Assembly (NCBI RefSeq): GCF_017876795.1
Contig: NZ_JAGIOR010000001.1
Location: 933,501 to 997,500, forward strand
Length of the DNA: 64,000 nucleotides
Source: Rhizobium leguminosarum
GTDB lineage: Bacteria; Pseudomonadota; Alphaproteobacteria; Rhizobiales; Rhizobiaceae
Reading direction: 5' to 3'
Part shown: positions 33,082 to 43,662 of the stretch, piece by piece
How positions within the stretch are numbered: the first letter of the stretch is position 1
How the letters are laid out: each line of letters opens with the position of its first letter
Position numbers and translations under genes: made by a program
The notes under the pieces: model-generated
Database searches by the model: none
The model's input: only the letters and a program-made list of their open reading frames with translations
Told to the model about the DNA's origin: nothing

Positions 33082-35799
33082 TCAGACCTGTTCGAAGGCG
33101 CCGTGGCAATGTTTATACTTCTTGCCGGAACCGCAGGGGCAGGTCTCGTTGCGGCCGACTTTGCCCCAGGTGGCCGGGTCGTCGGGGTTACGGTTTTCGG
33201 GAGAAACGATGACTTCCGATGCCTGGTAGATCGCCGGGGCGAAATCGTCCTCGCCGGTCGTCGGATCCAGGTGGTGGGCCTGCATCAACGGCGGTTCGGG
33301 CTCGGCCGGGGCCTGCTGCACCAGCTCGACGCGCATCAGCTGGGCGGTCACCGCCTCGCGCAGATTGTTGAGCAGCGCCGTGAACAGCTCGAAGGCTTCC
33401 GACTTGTATTCCTGTAGCGGATCGCGCTGGGCATAGCCGCGGAAGCCGATGACGGAACGCAGATGGTCGAGATTGACGATGTGCTCGCGCCAGAGATGAT
33501 CGAGCGTCTGCATCACGACCGAGCGTTCGACATAATGCATGATATCGTCACCAAAACGCTCGGCCTTTTCCGTGAAGGCGGCGTTGGTGGCTTCCGTCAG
33601 GCGCTCGCGAATATCGTCTTCGCCAATGCCTTCTTCCTTCACCCAGTCCTCAACCGGCAGGTCGAGATTGAGGATGTTCAAGGCACCGGTCTTCAGGCCG
33701 GTAGCATCCCATTGCTCGGCATAAGCCCGCTCGGGGATGTGCTTTTCGACCAGATCCTCGATCACCTCACGACGCATGTCGGAAACGGTTTCGGAAATAT
33801 TGGTCGATTCCATCAGTTCGAGGCGCTGCTCGAAGATCACCTTGCGCTGATCGTTGAGAACGTCGTCGTACTTCAAGAGGTTCTTGCGGATATCGAAGTT
33901 GCGGGCTTCGACCTTTTTCTGGGCGCGCTCCAGGGCCTTGTTGATCCACGGATGGACGATCGCCTCGCCCTCCTTGAGGCCCAGCTTCGTCAGCATGCTG
34001 TCCATGCGGTCGGAGCCGAAGATGCGCATCAGGTCGTCCTGAAGCGAGAGGTAGAATTTTGAGCGGCCGGGGTCGCCCTGACGGCCGGAGCGGCCGCGCA
34101 GCTGGTTGTCGATGCGGCGGCTTTCATGGCGTTCGGTGGCGATGACGTAGAGACCGCCGGCGGCGAGCGCCTTCTGCTTGAGTTCCTTGATTTCCTCGAT
34201 GATTGCCTGGACCTGGGCGTCACGCTCCGGACCGGCTTCGACTTCGCCGAGTTCGCGCTCGATGCGCATGTCGAGGTTGCCGCCGAGCTGGATGTCGGTG
34301 CCGCGGCCAGCCATATTGGTGGCGATCGTGATGGCACCGGGTACGCCGGCCTGGGCGACGATATAGGCTTCCTGCTCGTGATAGCGGGCGTTCAGCACCT
34401 TGAAGTCGTCGAAGCCCTGATTGCGCAGGCGTTCGGCGAGCAGTTCCGATTTCTCGATCGAGGTGGTGCCGACCAGCACCGGCTGGCCGCGCTTGTGGGC
34501 GTCGAGGATCTCCTCGATGATCGCCTTGAACTTCTCGTCAAAGGTCCGGTAGACCTCGTCGTCCTCGTCGAGGCGCTGGATCGGCAGGTTGGTCGGAACC
34601 TCGATGACATCGAGATTGTAGATGTTGGCGAATTCTTCCGCTTCCGTCTGCGCCGTACCGGTCATGCCGGCGAGCTTGGCGTACATGCGGAAATAGTTCT
34701 GGAAGGTGATCGAGGCCAGCGTCTGGTTTTCCGGCTGGATCTGCACCCTTTCCTTGGCTTCGAGCGCCTGGTGCTGACCTTCCGAATAACGGCGGCCCGG
34801 CATCATGCGGCCGGTGAATTCGTCGATGATGACGACTTCGTCGTTGCGGACGATATAGTCCTTATCGCGCTGGAACAGCTTGTGGGCCTTCAGCGCGTTG
34901 TTGACGTGGTGGACGATCGCGACGTTCTCGATGTCGTAGAGCGCGTTGCCCTTCAAGAGGCCGGCCTGGCGAAGCAGGTTTTCCAGCTTCTCGGTGCCTT
35001 CTTCGGAGAAGTTGGCCGAGCGCTGCTTCTCGTCGATCTCGTAATCGCTGGGCACCAGCATCGGAATGTAGGCGTCGATCGTATTATAGAGTTCGGAGCG
35101 GTCGTCGAGCGGACCGGAGATGATCAGCGGCGTGCGCGCCTCGTCGACGAGGATCGAGTCCACTTCGTCGACGATCGCGAAGTTGTGGCCGCGCTGGACC
35201 ATCTGGTTCTTCTCGTACTTCATGTTATCGCGCAGATAATCGAAGCCGAGTTCGTTGTTGGTGGCGTAGGTGATGTCGCAGGCATAGGCCGCGTGGCGTT
35301 CCTCGTCGGACAGGCCGTGGACGATGACGCCGGTGGTCATGCCGAGGAAGCTATAGATGCGGCCCATGGTCGCGGCATCGCGCTGGGCGAGGTAATCGTT
35401 GACGGTGACGACGTGCACGCCCTTGCCGGAAAGCGCGTTCAGATAGACCGGCAGGGTGGCGACAAGGGTCTTGCCTTCGCCGGTCTTCATCTCGGCGATC
35501 GCATTCGAATGCAGGATCATGCCGCCGACCAGCTGTACGTCAAAAGGCCGCAGGCCGAGAACGCGGCGCGAAGCTTCGCGCACGACGGCAAAGGCCGGGA
35601 TCAGAATGTCGTCGAGCGTCTTGCCCTCGGCAAGCAGCGCACGAAACTCTACGGTCTTTGCCGCGAGCTGCTCGTCCGTCAGGGCCTTGGTCTTCTCTTC
35701 GATAGAGTTGATGGCAGTGACGTTCGGCTGGAAAGACCGCACGCGGCGGTCATTGGAAGATCCAAACAACTTGCGGGCTAGACCGCCAAAGCTGACCAT
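33082..35799 (-). CDS. secA: SecA, preprotein translocase ATPase
   Basis: 905 residues, full length. The motor that pushes preproteins through SecYEG. Walker A is [14 protein letters not shown], the DEAD-like Walker B is [18 protein letters not shown], and [12 protein letters not shown] and [18 protein letters not shown] are motor domain II motifs. The C-terminal zinc finger is [18 protein letters not shown], the SecB/lipid-binding tail. It is transcribed alone, ending at a strong bidirectional hairpin, and is divergent from the parvulin gene. Confidence 0.98.
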   Translation of the reverse strand: MVSFGGLARKLFGSSNDRRVRSFQPNVTAINSIEEKTKALTDEQLAAKTVEFRALLAEGKTLDDILIPAFAVVREASRRVLGLRPFDVQLVGGMILHSNAIAEMKTGEGKTLVATLPVYLNALSGKGVHVVTVNDYLAQRDAATMGRIYSFLGMTTGVIVHGLSDEERHAAYACDITYATNNELGFDYLRDNMKYEKNQMVQRGHNFAIVDEVDSILVDEARTPLIISGPLDDRSELYNTIDAYIPMLVPSDYEIDEKQRSANFSEEGTEKLENLLRQAGLLKGNALYDIENVAIVHHVNNALKAHKLFQRDKDYIVRNDEVVIIDEFTGRMMPGRRYSEGQHQALEAKERVQIQPENQTLASITFQNYFRMYAKLAGMTGTAQTEAEEFANIYNLDVIEVPTNLPIQRLDEDDEVYRTFDEKFKAIIEEILDAHKRGQPVLVGTTSIEKSELLAERLRNQGFDDFKVLNARYHEQEAYIVAQAGVPGAITIATNMAGRGTDIQLGGNLDMRIERELGEVEAGPERDAQVQAIIEEIKELKQKALAAGGLYVIATERHESRRIDNQLRGRSGRQGDPGRSKFYLSLQDDLMRIFGSDRMDSMLTKLGLKEGEAIVHPWINKALERAQKKVEARNFDIRKNLLKYDDVLNDQRKVIFEQRLELMESTNISETVSDMRREVIEDLVEKHIPERAYAEQWDATGLKTGALNILNLDLPVEDWVKEEGIGEDDIRERLTEATNAAFTEKAERFGDDIMHYVERSVVMQTLDHLWREHIVNLDHLRSVIGFRGYAQRDPLQEYKSEAFELFTALLNNLREAVTAQLMRVELVQQAPAEPEPPLMQAHHLDPTTGEDDFAPAIYQASEVIVSPENRNPDDPATWGKVGRNETCPCGSGKKYKHCHGAFEQV

Positions 35800-36044
35800 A
35801 TGACTGGTCCTTTCTCAAATATTCATCCCCGACGTTTGTTGTTCGCGGCCCAGCCGAAAATCAGGCGCGCGGCTAAAACGCCCGGAAACTGTTCTGGACG
35901 CGAGGTTGCGTGACAGATAAGAGGGGGGTCGAATGATGTCAACGGATTTGGCGGATACAGAAAGGCCACAATCCGGTGTTGATGGCTATTTTGGGCCGAT
36001 TCAGGCGATGCTGAAACCGGCGATGTAACTGTGAAGGGTATTTC

Positions 36045-36926
36045 ATGTTGAGCACCAACAAACTTGCCGTACTGGCGTTTGCAACTTTTGTTGCGCTCCA
36101 GGCCCCGGCCTATGCCGATGACGCCGTCATCGCCAAGGTCGGCACGCTGGAGATTCACCAGTCGGAACTCGACCTCGCCGTCGCTAATCTCGACCCGCAG
36201 CTGGCGCAGCTTCCCGATGACCAGAAGAAGGTCGCAGCCCTTTCCGCCGCCATCGACGTGAAGCTGCTCGCCGCCGACGCTGCGGCCGAGAAGCTCGATC
36301 AGACCGACGAATTCAAGAAGCGCATGCAGTATCTCACCGACCGCGAGCTGCACAACGCCTACTTCAAAAAGCATGTCGTCGACATCGTGACGCCTGAAGA
36401 AGTCAAGGCCCGCTACGACAAGGAAGTAGCTGCCCTGCCGAAGCAGGAAGAAGTCCACGCCCGTCATATCCTCGTCAAGACTGAGGATGAAGCCAAGGAC
36501 ATCATCAAGCAGCTCGACGCCGGCAAGGATTTCGCCGAACTCGCCAAGGAAAAGTCCACCGATCCGAACAAGTCGGAAGGCGGCGATCTTGGCTATTTCT
36601 CGCGGGGCCGGATGGTCAAGGAATTCGAGGACGCGGCCTTCGCGCTGGAGAAGGGCACCTATTCCAAGACGCCGGTCAAAACCGATTTCGGCTATCACGT
36701 CATCAAGGTCGAGGATAAACGCGACGCGGCGCCGCCCCCCTTCGAGCAGGTGCAGGATCAGGTTCGTCAGCTCGTCATGCGCGACAAGTATCTTGAGCTT
36801 CTGAACAAGGCGAAGGCCTCGGCCAAGATCGAAATCACCGACGAGACGCTGCGCAAGGGTTACGATCAGGCGAACAAGCAGCCGGAGCCGGGCAGTGAGC
36901 CCGTCGCGCCGGCGCCGAAGCAGTAA
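36045..36926 (+). CDS. Periplasmic parvulin-type peptidyl-prolyl isomerase (SurA/PpiD-like)
   Basis: 293 residues. A signal peptide ([20 protein letters not shown]) precedes a SurA N-like domain and one parvulin PPIase domain at about residues 133-225 ([56 protein letters not shown]). It probably assists folding of exported and outer-membrane proteins. It is divergent from secA, a sensible pairing of export and folding. A clear terminator follows. Confidence 0.92.
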   Translation: MLSTNKLAVLAFATFVALQAPAYADDAVIAKVGTLEIHQSELDLAVANLDPQLAQLPDDQKKVAALSAAIDVKLLAADAAAEKLDQTDEFKKRMQYLTDRELHNAYFKKHVVDIVTPEEVKARYDKEVAALPKQEEVHARHILVKTEDEAKDIIKQLDAGKDFAELAKEKSTDPNKSEGGDLGYFSRGRMVKEFEDAAFALEKGTYSKTPVKTDFGYHVIKVEDKRDAAPPPFEQVQDQVRQLVMRDKYLELLNKAKASAKIEITDETLRKGYDQANKQPEPGSEPVAPAPKQ

Positions 36927-36937
36927 TATTCGCAGCA

Positions 36938-36962
36938 GGGCCCGGTTTTTCCGGGCCCTTTA
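36938..36962 (+). terminator. Rho-independent terminator after the parvulin gene
   Basis: The stem GGGCCCGG/CCGGGCCC with a TTTTT loop is followed by TTTAAT. Confidence 0.85.
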
Positions 36963-37039
36963 ATATCGTTGTTGTTGTTGCATTTCGGACGGCGAACCGG
37001 TTTCCATTCGCCTGGAAATGCCCATTGGCAGGTTTCATC

Positions 37040-38281
37040 ATGTCCGGTTCCGTCTCTCCGCTTGCTCCGAAATCCTTCGTCTCGATGCCGCCGCTGCGCG
37101 GCGTGCGCATGGCGACGGCTTCCGCCGGCATCAAGTACAAGAACCGCACCGACGTGCTGATGATGGTCTTTGACAAGCCGGCGGCCGTTGCGGGCGTCTT
37201 CACCCGTTCGAAGTGCCCGTCGGCGCCGGTCGATTTCTGCCGGGCCAATCTGCCGTATGGCACTGCCCGCGCCGTCGTCGTCAATTCCGGCAATGCCAAT
37301 GCTTTCACCGGCCTGAAGGGCCGGCAGGCGACCGCACTGACGGCGAAGTCGGCTGCATCAGCCGTCGGCTGCGCCGAAAACGAAGTCTATCTGGCCTCGA
37401 CCGGCGTCATCGGCGAGCCGCTCGACGCTACCAAATTCTCTGGTGTTCTGGAGCGGATGCAGGGCGAGGCGACCGGCGATTTCTGGTTCGAGGCCGCCAA
37501 GGCGATCATGACGACCGACACCTATCCGAAGGTTTCGACCCGCAGCGCCGAGATCGGCGGCGTCGTCGTGACGATCAACGGCATTGCCAAGGGCGCCGGC
37601 ATGATCGCGCCCGATATGGCGACGATGCTGTCCTTCGTCGTCACCGATGCCGACATCGCGCCCGCGGCGCTGCAGGTGCTTCTGTCCGCTGGCGTCGGCC
37701 CGACCTTCAATTCCATGACCGTCGACAGCGACACCTCCACCTCCGATACGCTGATGTTGTTTGCGACAGGGGCTGCGGCCGATGACGGCCAGGCCCGTAT
37801 CGAAAGCGCCGACGACCCGCGCCTTGCCGCCTTCCGGGCCGCACTCAACGACGTGCTGAAAGATCTGTCGCTGCAGGTGGTGCGCGACGGCGAGGGTGCC
37901 ACCAAGATGCTTGAAATCACCGTGACGGGCGCCGAGAGCGATGCCGCAGCCAAGCGTATCGGACTGTCGATCGCCAATTCGCCGCTGGTCAAGACGGCGG
38001 CCGCCGGCGAAGACGCCAATTGGGGCCGCATCGTCATGGCGGTCGGCAAATCGGGCGAGATGGCCGACCGCGACCGGCTGGCCATCTGGTTCGGCGACAT
38101 CAGGGTCGCTGTCAATGGCGAGCGCGATCCCGATTATTCCGAGGAGGCTGCCTCGAATGTCATGAAGGCGCAGGATATCCCCGTCAAAGTGGATATCGGC
38201 CTTGGCACTGGTTCGGCAACCGTCTGGACCTGCGACCTCACCAAGGAATATGTTGCGATCAATGGCGACTATCGGAGCTGA
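37040..38281 (+). CDS. argJ: Bifunctional glutamate N-acetyltransferase/amino-acid acetyltransferase
   Basis: 413 residues. It transfers acetyl from N-acetylornithine to glutamate, closing the cyclic arginine pathway. The precursor self-cleaves before Thr195 in the [10 protein letters not shown] motif. [12 protein letters not shown] and [10 protein letters not shown] are typical. The start at 37040 ([11 protein letters not shown]) is chosen because homology begins there. Its 3' end overlaps the GNAT gene by 20 bp, which in turn overlaps mutT, a rhizobial argJ-GNAT-mutT operon. Confidence 0.95.
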   Translation: MSGSVSPLAPKSFVSMPPLRGVRMATASAGIKYKNRTDVLMMVFDKPAAVAGVFTRSKCPSAPVDFCRANLPYGTARAVVVNSGNANAFTGLKGRQATALTAKSAASAVGCAENEVYLASTGVIGEPLDATKFSGVLERMQGEATGDFWFEAAKAIMTTDTYPKVSTRSAEIGGVVVTINGIAKGAGMIAPDMATMLSFVVTDADIAPAALQVLLSAGVGPTFNSMTVDSDTSTSDTLMLFATGAAADDGQARIESADDPRLAAFRAALNDVLKDLSLQVVRDGEGATKMLEITVTGAESDAAAKRIGLSIANSPLVKTAAAGEDANWGRIVMAVGKSGEMADRDRLAIWFGDIRVAVNGERDPDYSEEAASNVMKAQDIPVKVDIGLGTGSATVWTCDLTKEYVAINGDYRS

Positions 38282-39068
38282 TCGTTCTTTGGTGCAGGCA
38301 TCCATCTCTTCACACAATCTGCCGCTGGTGCGCAGGCTGGAGGCCGTCGGCTTCCGTGCCTGGCCGGCGGCATCCGTGCAATATGACGGCAGCTGGCAGG
38401 TGCGGCTGACGGCCGGCCATCCGTCCAACCGGCTGAATTCGATCGTGCCGCTCGATCCCTCGGATCATCGCGACGTCGAAATCCGCCTGGAAAAGGCGAG
38501 CCGGAAGTTCGAGGCCTATGGCCGCGCCGCCGTCATCCGCCAGACGCCGCTTGCTTCGCCGGTGCTGATCGAGCTTCTGCGTGCACAGAGCTGGACGCGG
38601 TTCGACGAGACGGTGGTGATGACCTGCGACCTTGCCGAGGCCGAGCTGCCGGATACGCTCGATCACCTGCCGACTCATGATGTCGGCCGTTTCGTCGATG
38701 CCAACCTTGCCGTCGACCGGGCGCCACTGAGCTTGAAGCCGGCGCTTGCCGAAATCATTTCGGCGATCAAGCCGCCGTCGGGCCTGTTCATGATCGAGAA
38801 TGCGGCGGACGGCCCGCTGGCGACCGTGCTCTGCGTCCAGGACAACGACCTTGCTGGCATCATGTCGCTTTCGGTTTCCGAAACGCGGCGGCGCGAGGGA
38901 CTGGGGACCGAGATCCTGACCTCGGCGCTGCGCTGGGCGCGCATGCGCAGCGCCCGATCGGCCTGGTTGCAGGTGAAGCTGTCCAACCGTCCGGCCATCG
39001 CACTCTATGAACGCCTCGGTTTTCGCGACGCCTATCATTATTGCTATTGGCAGCAGGAGCCGCGATGA
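38262..39068 (+). CDS. GNAT-family N-acetyltransferase
   Basis: 268 residues. The C-terminal GNAT fold has acetyl-CoA motif [17 protein letters not shown] and [21 protein letters not shown]. The N-terminal ~120 residues are less conserved and may hold a degenerate GNAT repeat. The acceptor is unknown. It sits in the argJ-GNAT-mutT operon. The start is uncertain: ATG at 38262 lies inside argJ and GTG at about 38292 is an alternative. Confidence 0.88.
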   Translation: MATIGADRSLVQASISSHNLPLVRRLEAVGFRAWPAASVQYDGSWQVRLTAGHPSNRLNSIVPLDPSDHRDVEIRLEKASRKFEAYGRAAVIRQTPLASPVLIELLRAQSWTRFDETVVMTCDLAEAELPDTLDHLPTHDVGRFVDANLAVDRAPLSLKPALAEIISAIKPPSGLFMIENAADGPLATVLCVQDNDLAGIMSLSVSETRRREGLGTEILTSALRWARMRSARSAWLQVKLSNRPAIALYERLGFRDAYHYCYWQQEPR

Positions 39069-39478
39069 GCGATTCCGGCCGGAAGATATTGCTGGTCGCC
39101 GCCTGTGCGCTGATCGATGCCGACGGGCGTATCCTCCTGGCACAGCGCCCCGAGGGAAAGTCGCTTGCCGGCTTGTGGGAGTTCCCCGGCGGCAAGGTCG
39201 AGCCCGGCGAGACGCCGGAGGAAACGCTGGTGCGCGAGCTCGAAGAGGAGCTCGGCATCAACACCAAGATCGCCTGCCTGGCGCCGCTGACCTTCGCCAG
39301 CCACTCTTACGAGACCTTCCATCTTTTGATGCCGCTTTATATCTGCCGGCGTTATGAGGGCATTCCCCAGGGCCGCGAGGGTCAGGCGCTGAAATGGGTA
39401 CGTCCGCAAGCGTTGCGCGATTACCCGATGCCGCCGGCCGACGAGCCGTTGATCCCGATGCTGCAGGATTTACTTTAG
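39065..39478 (+). CDS. mutT: 8-oxo-dGTP diphosphatase MutT (Nudix)
   Basis: 137 residues. The Nudix box GGKVEPGETPEETLVRELEEELGI is complete (Gly, Glu, REUXEE). It removes oxidised dGTP from the nucleotide pool. The start at 39065 overlaps the GNAT stop in ATGA, with AGGAG upstream. After the stop the sequence TTAGCAGGCTG resembles an IS end but has no partner. Confidence 0.93.
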   Translation: MSDSGRKILLVAACALIDADGRILLAQRPEGKSLAGLWEFPGGKVEPGETPEETLVRELEEELGINTKIACLAPLTFASHSYETFHLLMPLYICRRYEGIPQGREGQALKWVRPQALRDYPMPPADEPLIPMLQDLL

Positions 39479-39681
39479 CAGGCTGCCGGAAAACAAGCTG
39501 GCTTTTCGCCGCCTGCAACGTCATCCGCTTTCTCGATCGATCGAATCGAGGGACGGAGTGTGTCTTGAGGGAAGCAAAGCCCATGATGACCACGGAAATC
39601 CCCGCAACCACCGAATTGCGACGCGCACCGGCGCAGGCGAAACTCGCGGCTTGGATCCAGCCGCGAGTTTTGCCGCTCTTC

Positions 39682-40587
39682 TCACTGACCCCAGGTCATT
39701 TCGCCCTTGGCGACTTTCGCACCCAATTCCAGGGAAATCGGCATAGCAGCGTTGGGGTAGCGTTCATTCATGGCAGCGATCAATGCCTTGGAGTCTGCGG
39801 CATTGGTTGCCTCGGAGTCAAATGCGATCAGGTAATCGCGGGTGAAACTGACGCCGGAAACATCCGTCGGCCACGTGGTCGTGCCGTGGCCCGGTACGAC
39901 GATCTTGGGCTTGCGGGCGAGGATGTCGTCAAGCGCCGCGCGCCAAGCCTTTCGTTCCTCGACTGTCGGAAGATCGGCTACCCAGGGATACATGCCGCCG
40001 AAGACTGGGACGCCGCCGAACACGGCACTGAGCGACGGAACCCAGATATAGCGGCCGCGATCCTTGAGACCCGGTGCGGTGACGATTTCGAGCTTCTCGC
40101 CATCGACGAATAGCGTGTCAATGTCGCTCGCTTCCGGGAAAATGAGATCGGAAACCGACTTCGGACCGTTGTCGCCCAGAACAGGCGACCAAGCCTTGAT
40201 CTTGCCTTCGGCCTTCTTTTGCATCAGTGCGACGGTGTCGGCAGCAGCGAGGATGCGAGCATCCGGAAAGGCCTGATGGACGGGTGCGAGGCCGAAGTAG
40301 TAGTCGGGATCGTTGGTGGTGATATAGATCGTGGTCAGGTGCTTGCCGCTGGCCTTGATGGCATCGGCAACGACCTTACCGTCCGAAAAGCTGAAGCTCG
40401 AGTCAATGAGGACCGCCTCCGTCTTGCCGGTTACAAGGACCGGAGCGCGCAGGAAGCCCGCTTCGGTGGTCTTGATCGCCGTCCATGACAGGGGAGACTT
40501 CTCCTGCGCGGCACCGGATGTGGCTAGGGGGATCATGATGGCAGCTGCTGCGGCGATGGTCTTGAGGGTGGTGCGTCTGTTGATCAT
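39682..40587 (-). CDS. Exported MBL-fold protein with altered metal motif
   Basis: 301 residues. The N-terminus MINRRTTLKTIAAAAAIMIPLATSGAA has an RR pair and hydrophobic run, suggesting Tat or Sec export. The fold is metallo-beta-lactamase-like: VLIDSSFSFSDGK, then the position of HxHxDH is ITTNDPDYYFGL, which lacks the usual histidines; a late PGHG loop is kept. Catalysis through the classical dinuclear zinc site is therefore doubtful. It is the first of a redox-themed accessory group. The substrate is unknown. Confidence 0.82.
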   Translation of the reverse strand: MINRRTTLKTIAAAAAIMIPLATSGAAQEKSPLSWTAIKTTEAGFLRAPVLVTGKTEAVLIDSSFSFSDGKVVADAIKASGKHLTTIYITTNDPDYYFGLAPVHQAFPDARILAAADTVALMQKKAEGKIKAWSPVLGDNGPKSVSDLIFPEASDIDTLFVDGEKLEIVTAPGLKDRGRYIWVPSLSAVFGGVPVFGGMYPWVADLPTVEERKAWRAALDDILARKPKIVVPGHGTTTWPTDVSGVSFTRDYLIAFDSEATNAADSKALIAAMNERYPNAAMPISLELGAKVAKGEMTWGQ

Positions 40588-40708
40588 TTTCTCTTCACGT
40601 GGTTGTGGGGCGAGCCGATCCTGCCCTGAAGGCGGAAGGGTACGGCGCAGCCGACACCCGAAGGGTGTCGACCACGCTGAAGTGAGGATTCAGATTTGGA
40701 GGATCGGA

Positions 40709-41317
40709 TTAGTAGCCGACGGTAAACCGCTGCCTGACATGGGCCGGGGTTTCGATCTCGTCAACGAGGGCAACGGCGAAGTCCTCGAAGGAAATGCTGC
40801 TGCCGTTTTCGCTTGTCAGGAGTTCGTCCTTGCCGAGGCGGAAAGTGCCGGTCCGCTCGCCGGGTACGAATGCGGCCGAAGGCGACAAGAAGGTCCAGTC
40901 GAGGTCGTTTTCAGCCTTCAGCTTGTTCAGGTAGTCGACGCCGCCCTGCGCTTCAGATTTGTAGATCGCCGGGAACGCGGGCGTGTTCACGAGGAGGACG
41001 CCTGAAGCGACTTCGAGGCTGCCCGCCCCGCCCACCACATAGTAGCGACGAACGCCGGAGGCCTTGACTGCGCCAAGCAGCTTGTCCGGATCGCTGGCGG
41101 AGAAATGCACCGAGCTGATGACTGCATCATGCCCTTCCAGAATCCTTGCCAGAGCTTCAGGGGCCTCGATGTCGCCTGAGGCGGCGGTGATATTCGGGAG
41201 AGATGCGACCTTCGTGGGATCTCGGGCAATCGCGGTGACGGTATGGCCGCGAACTGACAATTCGGACAGGATGCGGGAGCCGGCCTGACCGGAAGCTCCG
41301 ACAAGAGCGATTTTCAT
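40709..41317 (-). CDS. NAD(P)-binding NmrA/SDR-like protein
   Basis: 202 residues. A Rossmann motif IALVGASGQAGSRILSEL at the N-terminus and SPSAAFVPGERTGTFRLG are typical of atypical SDRs of the NmrA/YwnB type, often redox or quinone related. The start at 41317 (MKIALVGAS) is chosen because the motif begins there. Same strand as the DsbA-like gene, 28 bp downstream of it. Confidence 0.85.
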   Translation of the reverse strand: MKIALVGASGQAGSRILSELSVRGHTVTAIARDPTKVASLPNITAASGDIEAPEALARILEGHDAVISSVHFSASDPDKLLGAVKASGVRRYYVVGGAGSLEVASGVLLVNTPAFPAIYKSEAQGGVDYLNKLKAENDLDWTFLSPSAAFVPGERTGTFRLGKDELLTSENGSSISFEDFAVALVDEIETPAHVRQRFTVGY

Positions 41318-41345
41318 GCTATTACTCCTAGTTGGGTTTGATGTT

Positions 41346-42014
41346 TCATGCGTCTGCACAGAATTCGTCGAGCGCTGCGACGAGATGAGCCGGACCGTGA
41401 TACAAGGGCTCGCCGCTAAGGACGCGGGCCTCGCCGTTGACGATGGCGACGAGCTGTGGGACCCCGCGAATGCCGAGGATGTTCATCTGACGCTGCGTAT
41501 CTTCCATCCGCTCCAGCGTGCGCTCCCTAAGTGCGGAGTCGTCCCGGAGCCTCTCGGCGAAGGTCTCGGCAGTCAGTTCGATGTCATGCTCGGCAGCGAC
41601 CTGCACGGCGACCGTCGCCACCTCCTGAATGTTGGAAGTGTCGCGCCCCTTGAGATAGCGGGCGATTTGGATGGCATGCAGGAAACGAGGCTCGAGCATC
41701 GCATCATGTTCCCCAAGTGCGGTGAGCGCACGCGTCGCAGGTCCCGAGTCGAAAATGCCATTTGGTGCCAGTAGGACGTTCCGGAGGTACTCTTCAGAGA
41801 AACGCTGCCCCGTGAGAGCCTGAATTCTCTGATCGTTGCGCCAGGCATGGTCGGCGATCGAGGAGATCGGCCTGCCTCCGACGAATAGGCCGGAGGGAAG
41901 CATCTTGAGTTGACTGGAGAATTTCTCGGCAAGACCGGCCAGCGCGGGGGCGCTTGCGTAGCACCAGCCGCAGAACGGGTCGAAATAGTACTGAAGCTCA
42001 ATGTCGGTGTTCAT
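41346..42014 (-). CDS. DsbA-family (FrnE/CGWC) oxidoreductase
   Basis: 222 residues, cytoplasmic (no signal peptide). A thioredoxin fold with active site FDPFCGWCYAS near the N-terminus, a large helical insertion and a C-terminal cis-Pro region IRGVPQLVAIVNGEARV. It resembles FrnE-like dithiol oxidoreductases. The start at 42014 has a near-perfect ribosome site (AAAGGAGGTGAC). It is divergent from a LysR gene, with direct repeats in the spacer. Confidence 0.88.
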   Translation of the reverse strand: MNTDIELQYYFDPFCGWCYASAPALAGLAEKFSSQLKMLPSGLFVGGRPISSIADHAWRNDQRIQALTGQRFSEEYLRNVLLAPNGIFDSGPATRALTALGEHDAMLEPRFLHAIQIARYLKGRDTSNIQEVATVAVQVAAEHDIELTAETFAERLRDDSALRERTLERMEDTQRQMNILGIRGVPQLVAIVNGEARVLSGEPLYHGPAHLVAALDEFCADA

Positions 42015-42041
42015 GTCACCTCCTTTTGTTAAAGCGAATGT

Positions 42042-42091
42042 AATGTTGCGAAAATCGAAGATAAAGGCCAATATACGCCACAGAATGTTGC
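42042..42091. promoter_or_regulatory. Direct repeat AATGTTGC x2 in the DsbA/LysR divergent spacer
   Basis: AATGTTGC occurs at 42042-42049 and 42084-42091, 42 bp apart, almost exactly four helical turns. LysR regulators often bind two same-face sites in such spacers. Binding is inference. Confidence 0.5.
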
Positions 42092-42108
42092 ATAGATCGA
42101 GCGAATAA

Positions 42109-42990
42109 ATGGACCGGGTCGTCGCGGCACAAGTCCTCCTAAAGACAGTCGAGCGAGGGAGCGCCTCCGCCGCGGCTGAAGAACTGGGCATGTCCAGGGC
42201 GATGGCATCGCGTTATATCGCCTCGATGGAAGACTGGTCCGGCACGCGGCTGCTTCACCGAACGACGCGACAGCTTAGCTTGACGTCTGCCGGAGAACGC
42301 GTTCTCGAATTATGTAGGGACATAGTGCGTGTCGCCGACGCAGTGACGGAAGTCGCAAGCCGTGCCGATACCCCTCACGGTCTACTCCGAGTGACGGCGC
42401 CAAGCATCCTGGCGGAGGCACAGCTTATCCCGCTACTTTCAAAGTTTGCAGACCTCTATCCGCGCATCAAGATCGATCTCCAGATTTCAGATCGCACGGT
42501 CGACCTCGTGCAAGACCGTATCGATGTGGCGATCCGGATCGCCAATCACCTGGACCCGTCGTTGATCGCAAAACGCCTGGGACAATGCCCGTCGCGGCTC
42601 TATGCTTCGCCGCGCTATCTGACGCAGTACGGAATACCAACCAGACCAGAGGATCTGAACGCCCATAGGTGTCTCACCTACACACACCTTGGAGGAACAG
42701 AATGGACTCTGAAAAATCATCAAGCACAAGTTGTCGTTCCCGTGCTGGGGGGCTTCCAAACCAATGACGCACTCGCTCTGCGGTGCGCGGCGCTGTCCGA
42801 TCTCGGCATCGCGATGCTGCCGCGGTTTGCCGCCGATCCGAAGGTTGAGACGAACAAGCTCGTGGTGGTCTTGCCTGATTGGGAGCCGAACACGCTCGGC
42901 ATCCATGCACTATATGTGTCCCGAAGGCACCTTCCAATGGCCGCTCGGGCACTCATTGATTTCCTGGCCACCCGGCTACGCGACTGGTAA
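42109..42990 (+). CDS. LysR-family transcriptional regulator
   Basis: 293 residues. The N-terminal winged helix is VERGSASAAAEELGMSRAMASRYIASMEDWSG, with the C-terminal effector-binding fold from about residue 90 (DRIDVAIRIANHLDPSLIA). Residues 90-293 match the AaeR/aromatic-type group. It probably controls the divergent DsbA-like gene, perhaps the NmrA and MBL genes too. The effector is unknown. Confidence 0.92.
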   Translation: MDRVVAAQVLLKTVERGSASAAAEELGMSRAMASRYIASMEDWSGTRLLHRTTRQLSLTSAGERVLELCRDIVRVADAVTEVASRADTPHGLLRVTAPSILAEAQLIPLLSKFADLYPRIKIDLQISDRTVDLVQDRIDVAIRIANHLDPSLIAKRLGQCPSRLYASPRYLTQYGIPTRPEDLNAHRCLTYTHLGGTEWTLKNHQAQVVVPVLGGFQTNDALALRCAALSDLGIAMLPRFAADPKVETNKLVVVLPDWEPNTLGIHALYVSRRHLPMAARALIDFLATRLRDW

Positions 42991-43194
42991 CCCGAACCTT
43001 ATGACTGAGGACTCGATCGAGGTGCCGCCGAAATATTAGATTATCGCCGATTTCCTGCTGCGCGATGGCGGTCGTTAACAACGGGGTCGATAGCCGTTCT
43101 TCCTCAATTTTGAGGGGACGGGAACTGCTGCCGTTCTCCGGCCTTTGCTCGGCAATCCATCACGAAATCGCGCTCACTTCGGGATTCAATGATC

Positions 43195-43300
43195 TAAAGC
43201 GCGTCGCGATCTTTCAGATTCGCTCCTCGCGCTTTAGGCCTTTGCTTTTACGCATGTCGTTAGCGCAAAACCGCTGCACACTTTTGCGCGACATGCTTTA
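43195..43300 (+). repeat. RIME-like element, full length
   Basis: TAAAGCGCGTCGCGATC, then CGCTCCTCGCGCTTTAGG, CGCATGTCGTTAG, AACCGCTGCACAC and GCGCGACATGCTTTA. It is close to the textbook form of the element in this genome. Confidence 0.9.
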
Positions 43301-43444
43301 ACCTATTTCAACCGCATGTTTCGTGTCAGATTTTCGGCCCCCCCGGGGTCAATGGCGACGCAGCACCGGATGCGCCAAGTCATGAGCCGGCATTTACTCG
43401 GTTTACCGCTTTTGCGAGGGGAGTAGGTGTGAACTTGTGCAGTC

Positions 43445-43536
43445 CAAGCGCGTTGCGATCGTCCAGGTTCGCTGCTCGCGCTATAGGTCTTTATTTTGCG
43501 TATGCGGGAACCGCTGCACCCGATAATATGTATTAG
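43445..43536 (+). repeat. RIME-like element, decayed
   Basis: CAAGCGCGTTGCGATCG, TCGCTGCTCGCGCTATAGG, then a shortened right module GGAACCGCTGCACCC. It contains a deletion relative to the copy at 43195. Confidence 0.75.
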
Positions 43537-43662
43537 CGTTACCTGATTATTATCGCGCCACGCCGTTTTCGGCTGTGGATATTAATGGATCGTTTAACAC
43601 CTTCTGCCAAAGATCGGCCTCAATCAAGCATCTGGCGTGCGTGTATTAAAAGGCTTGACGTC

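Larger units (their letters stand above)
42991..43662. other. Large intergenic gap with repeats
   Basis: 672 bases between the LysR gene and the small membrane protein. It holds one full RIME-like element (43195-43300), a decayed copy (43445-43536) and AT-richer filler. No gene or clear promoter is supported. Confidence 0.6.

Noticed and set aside
34126..35781. Long plus-strand frame opposite secA
   Set aside because: Antisense shadow of secA, with no motif of its own.
39475..39500. TTAGCAGGCTG after mutT resembling the IS left end
   Set aside because: Eleven bases match the IS end plus target, but the next bases differ and no right end is found; probably chance or a very old remnant.
43065..43301. 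78-codon frame in the LysR-pilin gap
   Set aside because: Its 3' half is the RIME-like element, so the frame is not a gene.
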